From Adiantum capillus-veneris (Eukaryota > Streptophyta > Polypodiopsida > Polypodiales > Pteridaceae): a stretch of DNA of 51,500 nucleotides. Shown piece by piece: positions 42,534 through 51,500 of the stretch. The stretch is taken from contig CM043949.1 of the NCBI GenBank assembly GCA_014529385.2, forward strand, positions 146,429,350-146,480,849, in the 5' to 3' direction. The position numbers and the translations under genes were made by a program. Position 1 is the stretch's first letter; every line of letters starts with the position of its first letter. The notes beneath the pieces were generated by a model. It had not been told where the DNA came from and searched no databases. It saw only the letters and a program-made list of their open reading frames with translations.

Positions 42534-44118
42534 GTGCAGCCAAAGCAATGAATTCTTAAAGCTGAAGAGATTTCTACATTGCCTACATCCAAAGATAAAA
42601 AAGTTGTGGATTTTGATGGTCTAGAAATCTATCATTACTACCATTTATCTGGCCAATAGCACATCATGTCTAACCTATCTTTTAGATGGATTTGGAGTTA
42701 ATGCTCAATGGTACCATTACAACACAGGTTTATGTGGAGTGGCTATTGAGCTTAAAGCTGCAAGCAAAGAGGATCATGTGTATTGAAACAACATACATTT
42801 GAGGCTCAAACTACTACCTTGGTTTCCATATTACTTAACTTTTTTTTAGCTAGAAAGCTAATGCATGCTATCAAGCCTGTCATGTTGTAGATTTTCAAAA
42901 GCATCTAATCAAAGATAAAGTTTGATCCTACATTTTTGTAGTGTCTTCCTAGGGATTTATCACTTTTAAAATTATATATTTGATTCATCATTGATTAGAT
43001 TGGGGCAATGGGATTTATTTTGTCTCTAATTTATCTACAATGCTTAGATTACCATTTTTATGATCCATATTGTCCAAGGGACTAGATTTTGACCATTGAC
43101 AAAGTCTAAAGGACAATTTTTTTGTAAATTGAACACAACTCTTGGAAGATAATGAATTAAGTGCTCAACAATCTACTTACTTTTGTTCATCTACATGTTA
43201 TATCTACTCATTTATCCCTCATTCAAAGTCTATTTACAAATTCAAAAGTCACTCCATGATTCTAGGTCAAAGCTCTATGCAACAACATGAGTCCCTTGTA
43301 TTATTCTCATGTTTTGGATGTGTCCCTTTGGTTGCTATTTTTGAGTCATATCTTGTTATGTAAGTTTTCTTTAAAATAAAAATAAAAATTGAAAGAAGGT
43401 ATGGATTGAGTGTAAGGGATGATGATGGTGGTGGGTCCTAAAGTAATGTGCTTGACTAGATTAGTTGAGAGTTAGCAGTAGCCTAAGGAGGCTTGTGAGT
43501 AGTCGCATTCATGGTTGTATAACCTAATGCTAAGGACACAAAGTGTAGACAGAAATAGATGCAAATGGTAATTACTTTGATTGATCATTGTGCTAGAGTG
43601 AGAAAAATTGAACATAGTGAGCATGGATTTTGGGACATTGGAGTGTACTTATATAGCACTCATGTAGGAGAATAAAGTGACATCATGTGTGAGGTGTCTC
43701 ATGGAGTATCTAGATAGTTTGAACTCTTGGGGATTTCTAGACGAGATAATTTCTTGCATTATTAACTATGGAGGGGGCTCTTTGACCTTCCATGTTAGCT
43801 CATGTTTATATCAAGTCATGAAATGGGAGACTCATGTGTCATACATCCCCATGGCTAGGTCATTCCCAACAAATTTCCCTTTGAGCTAGTCATACATGGG
43901 TGGGGGCATACCTTAATTATTCATCTAGGTTTATGTGGTGCACTTTGGGTACATCATAGGAGGTTCAATATGATTCATATCTCTATGGCTCACAAAGGTG
44001 GTCATTTATCATGCCTATGTTCAACTAAGGGTAGTGCATCATAAACATTAAATGTGTTGTAGATAATAAATGTCCCCTTCATGGTTCATTATTGAATCTT
44101 TATTTATGTCATTTTCAT
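42534..44118. other. No recognisable gene
   Basis: AT-rich sequence with only short frames. 42575-42640 has a coding look (KDKKVVDFDGLEIYHYY) but no recognised family. No LTR, TIR or RNA gene was seen. Confidence 0.4.
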
Positions 44119-45697
44119 TGTCATAAAATCTAATATCTAGCTTTACCCAAATGATTTTATCATTTTACAATGATCATTTAATATGGGAAGGTAAAAGGGG
44201 AACAAGAGCTAGAACATAGAAATGTGTTGTTAGACCTAGCTCAGCACAGGGCCAAAAGGAGAGATGGTTTTGTCTTGATAGGGGCTCAAAAGAAGATGGT
44301 CTATTGAAGAACAATGTGTAAATAATGGAGCTTACAAAACCTTAGGGTTAGATTCATTAAAGACCTCCAAAGGTTATGGTCCTTAGACCTTAGGGTAAGC
44401 TAGGCATGTGCTTGAGGTGCTTGTCATGCTTGAGATGACTAAGGTTCTTGTCGCGCTTGATGACTAAGGTTATTGAGGTGCTTTTCATGCTTGATGACAA
44501 AGGAGCTTGAGGTGCTTGATTTCAAAAGGGTTCCTACAAAGGAGGTAGTGAGCCCAAGAACTAGGCGAGGAGAGAGAACACACATGTACCCTCTCAAGGG
44601 TCACCCCATCCACAATAGGCATATAGGACACATGTCAAGTCCCTAGCAAGGTTTCCCTCATAGTGTGCCTAAAGTCTATTGTTGGCCTTTAAGGAGGTCC
44701 AATAAAGAATTTAGTTTAGCTAACTAATTATCTAAGCATTATTCAAGCCCTCTCTCTCAAAGGAGAAAGGAGGACACCTGTCCAAATGCTACCTCTATTG
44801 CTAGTTATGATCAAGGCACTTGATTGGCTAATCTTGGCAAGAGCCAATGAGGTGCAAGCATGAGTAGAGACTGAGAGGGGTTGACCAAGATGATGAGGGA
44901 GGCTTTCATTCTCTCCCACACACACTTTACCATTGTGTTGAGAAAAAGCTTCCTCTCCTTCTCCAAGCTTGAGAAGTTGAGAGGCTACACCAACACCTCT
45001 TGGCAATGGAATGCAAATCTAACCAAGAGCTATGCTTCAAAGAAATGCGCAATATCTTATTCATCTCCATTTCTATGCTATGCTCTAAGAGTAATGATAA
45101 GTTATGAGACTATTTCTTTCTTGTATGCTACTTCTTGTTCCTCTTTCCTTCCCTCACTCCCTGCTAGCTCTCTCCACCTTTGAAGGTGTTTGAGGTCTTG
45201 GGATGAGACTATTTCTTTCTTGTATGCTACTTCTTCTTCCTCTTTCCTTCCCTCACTCCCTGCTAGCTCTCTCCACCTTTCAAGGTGTTTGAGGTCTTGG
45301 GATTGAGGCCAGGGACAAGTGAATGCTTTTACAAGACTAGTTACGGGCATAACTTTGGTGCATGAATTTTACTATCTTCATTGCATCAACAAGGTCTCAA
45401 TAAACACAAAGCATGTATTGTACCAATTCTCTCTTCATGGGAGAATCTAAAATATAGAAACCTAAATTTGGAGCGGGGATTGGCTCCAAGTAAATATAGT
45501 CCTCAAACGTTGTCAATTTCTCTAATTTACGCTCTCTTTTACAAGTATGTTCATGCCAAGAAAATTAGGTATAATTTTCATTTTGCTACCTTTAACCAAG
45601 TGCTCTCCTTATGATCTTTAAGAATACTCTTAAGGAAATTCTCACTGTTGTTACTTTTATTTTGCTACAATCAATGTTATAGACATATTCGATTACA
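44119..45697 (+). repeat. Chromovirus-like 5' LTR
   Basis: It starts TGTCATAAAATCTAATATC and ends GATTACA. Its start, and the block around 45240-45300 (CCCTGCTAGCTCTC, GAGGTCTTGGG), resemble the LTRs at 23291 and 28044 read on the minus strand. The length (about 1.58 kb) also agrees. It contains a 100-bp tandem duplication (45104-45303) and a run of short GAGGTGCTT repeats near 44410-44520. Confidence 0.7.
45104..45303. repeat. 100-bp tandem duplication within the LTR
   Basis: Two copies start TGAGACTATTTCTTTC at 45104 and 45204, with only a couple of base differences. Confidence 0.9.
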
Positions 45698-45698
45698 T

Positions 45699-45710
45699 TG
45701 GTATCAGAGC
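45699..45710 (+). promoter_or_regulatory. Primer-binding site (initiator tRNA-Met)
   Basis: TGGTATCAGAGC, an exact match to the usual initiator-Met site, one base after the LTR end GATTACA. Confidence 0.85.
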
Positions 45711-45989
45711 TATTGGTTTCTCTTTTCTTGATTAAGAAGAGAGGTCCTTAAGTTTTCCTTGAAAGGTTGGACATGTTCATTGCAAGAGGGTAAGTGGGAC
45801 AAGGATTTATTATCCAAGTTGAGAAGAAATTAGTTCGAGGTAAATAATGGAGTCCTTTGGTGCTTGCCTTTGACTTAACCATTATTGAGCTACTAGCAAG
45901 CTCAACAAGAATCATAATCAAGCAAGTAATGTTAGACCCTCTCCACTAGTCTTTGCATTTAACAGTCTCTAAACCATGGGTGTGGCTGC

Positions 45990-46823
45990 TTGAGAAAAAA
46001 GAAAAGAATTTATTCACAAATAAGTTTTCAACAAGGGGCTAAAAGGAATTTTAAGCCCATGGAAACCAAAGACCGAAATGAGCCTAGAGGGAAGAACAAT
46101 GCTCAAATTTTTTCCCACGATTCTAGCAACAACAACAACAAGACCAAGGAGAAAGAAGTTTACAAAGGTAAAAACAAACTCTCTCCTGAAGACTTAGAAG
46201 CTTTTTGGAAAGACTATAAGTGTTTCAAGTGTGGGGAGCAAGGACTTGGCCATCGTTCTTGCCCCAAAATAAATGCACGCAATGAGACTCCTCAAGCTTC
46301 CATGGTCAAAGCTCCAAAAGAGGATACTCATTGCAAAGGATCATCCCTTTCCTATGCTTGGGGAAAGGTAAGGGAGCATGATGCCTTTATCCTTTTTGAC
46401 CATGGCTCTACTCACAACTTCATATCAACGGAGTTGGCCACTAAGCTGGGCATACAAGCTTTTGAGATGGGGTATATTGTAATTTCCGATGGAGCTTTCA
46501 AGGGACAACAAGCCTTAGTTACTCCCTTGATTGGGAAATTGAGGCTTCATGTCCAAAGCTAAAAAGAGGACTTCTTCATCTCCTCTCTCCAACATGAGGA
46601 TGTTATCCTAAGGGCACCATGGTTCAATTGCATGGCTGCCAATATGAATTTTCCTGAAAGGAGAATGTTTTTTACCTATAGAGATGGGAACATGTATATA
46701 GATGCTAATGAGTGGGGTCATACTGTACCACTTGTAAATTCACCTGCTTTTAATAAGTCAATGAAAAGCACAGTTTCCGCGTATATGATTTTTGTCAAAG
46801 AGTCCATAAATGATCCTAAATGA
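45990..46823 (+). pseudogene. Chromovirus-like gag nucleocapsid and protease
   Basis: A basic linker (about residues 1-60) leads to a zinc knuckle (CFKCGEQGLGHRSC) and then an aspartic protease with FDHGSTHNFIS, where the usual Ser of DSG is His. TAA at 46560-46562 interrupts the frame. After it the same frame continues with ILRAPWFNCMAANMNF and YMIFVKESIND, the spacer before RT in this lineage. The capsid domain expected between the primer-binding site and this frame is missing. At about 46920-47000 a frameshifted ELPPKRGVDDHKIE and NKPPYRVSQA mark the approach to RT, where similarity ends. Confidence 0.75.
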
Positions 46824-47020
46824 TCCTAATGTTTTACCAAATCAAAGTAGTAGGAATCAAGACGAATTAGAGTTGCCTAATTTACTAAATAGATTCCAAG
46901 ATGTTTTTCACCTCGATGACATCCTATGGAGTTACCTCCAAAAAGAGGGGTTGATGACCATAAGATAGAGTTCTACCTTGGAGCTCACTAATAAGCCTCC
47001 TTATAGAGTTTCTCAAGCTT

Positions 47021-50000
47021 GACATTACAAAGTATGTACTTGAGAACTTGGCAAAGCTACCATCAAATAAGGGGGATAAGGTGAATTACATTGGGTGAGA
47101 GGAAGCATTGGTAAGAATAGATTATTATGCCTTGTGCATGGTAGATAATCTTCCATGTTCTCCAAAATAGAGCTCATAGATCCATCCTGCAAAAGAAGAA
47201 ATTGCACCGCCACCTAAGACAAAGCTCGCTAAGAAAGTACAAATTGTCTCCTTGTTGGCGTATGATGAATGTGACGATGGCATGGATAGAGATGAAGATT
47301 CAACGAAGGAAGGAAAAGATGATGATGCTAATTTTCAATCAAGGTTAGAAAGAAGGACAAAAGAAAAAATAGATACTACATCAACAATTTCAAAGAAGAG
47401 GAAACCAAAAGTGGTAGAGATAGTGCCACAAAAGAAATACCATTTAAATAGAGAAAAAGACAATTGTGAAATGTGAAAGGGATAGTAGATGAAAGGCAAG
47501 AGTTACTAAAGCTGCTAGGATAAAGTAAGTAGATGTCGTCCTTCAGTCTATGAGACAAGAAATCGAGACCAAAGCTCAAGAAGATTTGAGAAGACAGGAA
47601 GCTGTTGAGACTAGAAGAAGATTTAAAGAAAAAAATTAAAAGAAGAAGATGAATAATAGCTAAGAAAAATAGAATAACAAAGGAAAGTGGGATCAAAGGC
47701 CCAAACCAGACAATAAAATGAAAAAGAAGAAGCTCATCTTAAAGTCGTAGAGGAAGAAGAAGGCTAAGGATAGAACAGGAATCAAGGTAAAGTGTTTCAA
47801 GATACAAATCATATTGTAGAATCAAGGTAGCCCACGTGCCTAGGGGGGAAGGGTAGACAAAAGGGATACCACTTTAATTCTACACAGACTTGATGATGCC
47901 AAGGATGCTAGTACCACTTTTCAAGACACCACCAATGCAGCTTCAACCTTATTTTTCACCTCCTCAATTCATTGGACCATTGTACCCACATCCCAAAGTT
48001 TTTTTACCATTCTTCTACAACCAAGGGTCTTTAGGAAAATTTTCCCAATGCCACCATTCTTTAGGCATATGGTTTAGCCACCTTGGTTTCTTAGACCTCT
48101 TGATATATCACCACCATTAGGAGTCGTTAAGCCTATTGGTCCACCACCAACCACATTTAAGGTATTTGAAAGTCAAGGCAATGTAGAGACCAAAGTGTAG
48201 GAGATAGAAATCTTGAAAGATTATATGGAATAGATCCAAAGAAAGTAATCCAACATGGCTACTATGATTTGGAGAACTCATATCTACTCTTTGTTATAGA
48301 TATGCTAATGATCGGCATGGGCTAGGAAGAGGTACAATGGCAAGAAGTGCAAGAGTAGCTACAACAAGCCACCCTTCAAATAAAAAAATCAAAGATCCTT
48401 GCAATTAGATTTAATGAATGAACATATGACCCTATTTAAAGAGAGACTTAAAACGAAATGCAACAATTCTAAATAAACAAGGGAAATCTTGGAGTTTGGG
48501 GATCTCATAGCCACTCCATCCAATGATGCAGCTTACAAAGATCTAGAGAAAAAGTAAAAACTACTATAATTTGAGTAGAGGGCTAAGCAAGTGTAGTAAA
48601 GAGATCAAGTAGCCAGCTTATTGAAACAAAAAAATATGATATTCATATAGAGGGAAATGGAAAGATTGAAAGCATAGTTGGTAGCCAAAGATGAATTTTT
48701 GGCAAGAGGACCATTGATGCTATCAACTTGAAGCTTCTAAACTAGAAAAACCTAAAATTCTTGTATAGTGGACTCTTTGAGCTACCAATGTTTAACTCCC
48801 TTGGGATTATAGTAGATCTACGTATAACAAGGAAAAATTATGGCTACTAAAGAGACAAAAGTAGAGTCATACTTAAAAACAAAAGAAAATTTTCTCAAGA
48901 AGGTCATCCAGATGAAGTATGGGGAGAAGCTATAGGCTAGGAGAGAAAAATGTTCCACGGTGTCAATGTAGCCATGCTCAAACCCAATGACCTCAAAGAA
49001 TATTGGCATCAAAGAAGGCTAGTGTACCCACTTATCAAGTATGAAGTGCTACATTTCAAGCACCGCATTATATATCTTTCACAACAACAACAACCAAAGT
49101 GGAGAAAGAGCTATATGAAAAACCGTACGTATGGGAACTCCATACGACTAGTTCTCCCAAGGAATTGAGAGATGATCCAACCTCTTTCAACCCCCAAGAA
49201 GATAGCAAAGAGAGGGCCTTCAAATTTATGTCAAGAAATAGGCCTACATGGTTTGACTACCCATACATGCCAAGTCCAAAGGCAAGAATGACTACATAAG
49301 TTTACATGAAAGATACCTTGGAGATCATTTCAAAGACATTAGTGGGAGTACCAAACATCACCACCTGTGTGATGAGGAAGATATGAAATATGCTATTGAC
49401 ATGCATGACTATCTTCAACAATGTAGAGCATAGGATGCACCATTAATGAGCTTCCTAGAGGGATTATGTTGGGATTTGTGAGAGCAACACTCTAAGGTTT
49501 TCGTATTTGTATTTTACTCCAGCATGTAACTAAACCTTGCATACAAGGGACCATGCCCAAACCAAGGCCCTTGACTGCCAATATCTTGCCATTTTGATAT
49601 CCAATGTAGCTGTGAATTGAGCTCGGCATTACTAAGCTATAACAACCTCTATAAATTAGGTCTATTGTAGAATATAGTTTTTTATTCAACATCTTGTTGA
49701 TGAATTTGAGACCCTAGATAGGTTCAAGATGGTGTTGTCTATCTCTTAAGTTTTCTTGAAATTGAATCACTAGAGCTCATGAAATCCTCATGTTTGGCTT
49801 GTGAGTATAGACTAGTTCTCAATGATTTGATTACCACTTGAGATGGACATTTGGTTGTAGCATGTAGTGACTAGGTTTTTCAAGCACTTGACACGTTTTT
49901 GTAGCCTCCATGCACTAGTTGGTTCAACTACAACCCCTGGATTGATAATTTTGTTTGAGTTTCTTTCTAGGACTATAATAAAAAAAAATTCGGGGAGCCC

Positions 50001-50325
50001 CATAACATTTTCCATTACCATCATGTATATTGATGACCTCATCTTTGCAGCTTCATGGATTGATAGATTAGGAGCATCATACAATCACTTCATTCAAGTT
50101 TTCAATTGATGGATCTTTGGCTCCTACACTTGTTCCTTGTTTTGGGTATAGCACCACAAAGATTTTCTTCCTATAGTGGAAATATTCTCAAGACATCCTA
50201 GAAATATTTGGAATGAGAACTTGTAGAATTGCACTGCTCTTGAGCAGGAGGAGAATTTATCACAGAAAGAGAGAGGGGAAAGGGAGTCAACACAACTCTA
50301 CAATCAAAAATTCAAAATGGACTTG
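47021..50325. other. Eroded coding-like sequence, origin unknown
   Basis: Scattered plus-strand stretches look like old protein sequence broken by many stops. Examples are a Lys/Glu-rich part (47252-47480, then 47560-47760 in broken frames), a Pro/Phe-rich part (47890-48120), and 49030-49420 with ELYEKPYVWELHTTSSPKEL, RPTWFDYPYMPSPKA and VYMKDTLEIISKTLVGVPN. The order (charged linker, Pro-rich, folded domain) could fit an ancient retroelement gag, but I recognise none of it. No LTR partner of 44119-45697 was seen. Confidence 0.3.
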
Positions 50326-50616
50326 AGGGTGAAAGCATGTTAACCTGTCATGCTTTTTCATGTCCCGGACAATGCTAACTAGCACAATTTTGACATATGC
50401 TAACTAGTACAATAACTTGAGCTACATCTCCAAGATCTATGACATATGATATATCAATAGAAAGCACTTGAAACAAAGAATCCAAATGTACAACCTCCGA
50501 CAAATTTTGATATTATTTATTAAAAAATTTACCGGACGCCCAACTTTTTGAAGATGTGCTAACTTGAAACTGCTAATTAGCACAAAAAGCGCGACAGGTT
50601 AACATGCTTTCACCCT
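50326..50616. mobile_element. MITE-like element with about 32-bp terminal inverted repeats
   Basis: GGGTGAAAGCATGTTAACCT at the left end (from 50327) is mirrored at the right end (to 50615), perfect for 23 bases, then two mismatches, then seven more matches. TTGA directly outside both ends is a possible target duplicate. Subterminal TGCTAACTAGCA-like motifs occur on both sides. The element is about 290 bp, AT-rich and without coding capacity. The superfamily is not clear. Confidence 0.8.
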
Positions 50617-51500
50617 TGAAGAAGACTATTGGAAGGGTCACATGATTTGTGATAAAATCGATGTATTTATTGTTATATCCTCCCACTTGGTTAGGTTTAG
50701 AAGAGTATAACCTGCAAAGAATGTGCCAAGATGTTGGAGGCCTTGGTTGGATTGGGAGTCCAAGACCACAATCAACATCAAAATAGTGGACACCAATGCA
50801 TGCAAAAGAACCTTAACATTACAAGAAACAAATGAAACGGGAGGAAGAAATGAAATCATTAATTATTAAGACTAGATGATATCTTTGGTTTATGCGTTTG
50901 GAAGGTAGAAATGTATGGTAGGTTCATGCATATCTTTCTTCCAATGTCTCTCTATGAGCAGCCTTTTGTTGAAGGCAACATAGTGGGACATACTGCACTC
51001 TAAAATATTTCCTTACTTGTTATATCAAAAGACTTGAGTGACAAAATGAAGTGAAAAATATGTCTAATATAAAAGATGATTCTTCATTCACCTTGTTTTT
51101 GTTTACCTCCTAAAGAAATTAATGATTTTTGGACATGTTCCCATCCTTCCTAAGAGTCTCTCTCTCTATCTCCCTCCAAGAGAGGTGCTTTGGACCATCA
51201 ATTCAATAACCAAACGGAGAGTTTTTCATATCACTAGGAATTATCCTTGGGAAAATAAACTAGCTATTTATGAGAAAAGTAAGATGTTAAGCTCTATATC
51301 TAGATTTATTTCCTATTGCAAGACAATGTAACAATATAAGGCTTCTTGCAATTATTTATTCAAGACTTGTTCAATAATCTAATTTTTCTCCTTCTAATAA
51401 CAAAACCACATGAGCTATTTGTCCTTATAGATATTTTTTAATTTTTCCAAACCTACTAAAATAAAAGTTCATGTAAAACTTTAGTGTCAAAACAATTTTA
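50617..51500. other. No recognisable feature
   Basis: AT-rich with only short frames. The frame at 51122-51331 has no known motif. Confidence 0.4.

Noticed and set aside
49867-50109. Possible Copia RT catalytic box (MYIDDLIFAAS)
   Set aside because: The motif resembles YVDDLI, but neither flank shows the expected RT sequence and the match is too short to call.

Overview
The window looks like intergenic DNA of a large-genome land plant, possibly a gymnosperm or fern (this placement is a weak inference). Nearly everything I can assign is retrotransposon: Ty3/Gypsy elements with plant-type architecture, Ty1/Copia remnants, two L1-like LINEs and a small inverted-repeat element. The only host-like sequence is a decayed piece resembling the last exon of a plant glutamate-receptor-like channel near 38.5-39.0 kb. 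I found no intact host gene, rRNA, tRNA or CRISPR array.

Left part (1-18.2 kb): a Ty3/Gypsy element with two RNase H domains (Tat-like), copy 1, lies on the minus strand and has inserted into ORF1 of an L1-like LINE (18213-18992). A second, younger element of the same family, copy 2 (6483-16595, plus strand), has inserted into the 5' LTR of copy 1, splitting it into 6037-6482 and 16596-18212. Both copies keep LTRs of about 2 kb, the same primer-binding site, two small 70-codon ORFs in the leader, then one long gag-protease-RT-RNase H-second RNase H-integrase frame broken by stop codons. The two 70-codon ORFs resemble each other and are conserved between the copies mostly at the protein level. 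I consider them the best candidate for an undescribed component.

Middle part (19-38 kb): a short gag-bearing LTR element remnant (about 19.6-20.7 kb) is followed by a plus-strand LINE ORF2 that reads in three pieces (20933-23290, 29695-30004, 37525-about 38075). The first gap is a minus-strand chromodomain-type Ty3 element (23291-29689, target duplication TCAAT) that has lost gag and protease exactly at its primer-binding site. The second gap is a strange 7.5-kb insertion (30005-37519, target duplication ACGTG) with three related LTRs. The two outer LTRs face each other in inverted orientation, and the left half is a large inverted repeat around a tandem array of about 277-bp units, each carrying a GATCGCGATC-type palindrome. 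Removing both insertions with one duplication copy each restores the LINE reading frame across both junctions.

Right part (38-51.5 kb): the glutamate-receptor-like fragment, a lone minus-strand Copia LTR (39792-40139), a short internally deleted Copia element (40358-42528, target duplication CTACT), a 5' portion of another chromovirus-like Ty3 element (44119-about 47020), a long eroded stretch with scattered coding-like segments, and a MITE-like inverted-repeat element (50326-50616). All element coding regions here are broken. Sequence similarities were judged by eye.
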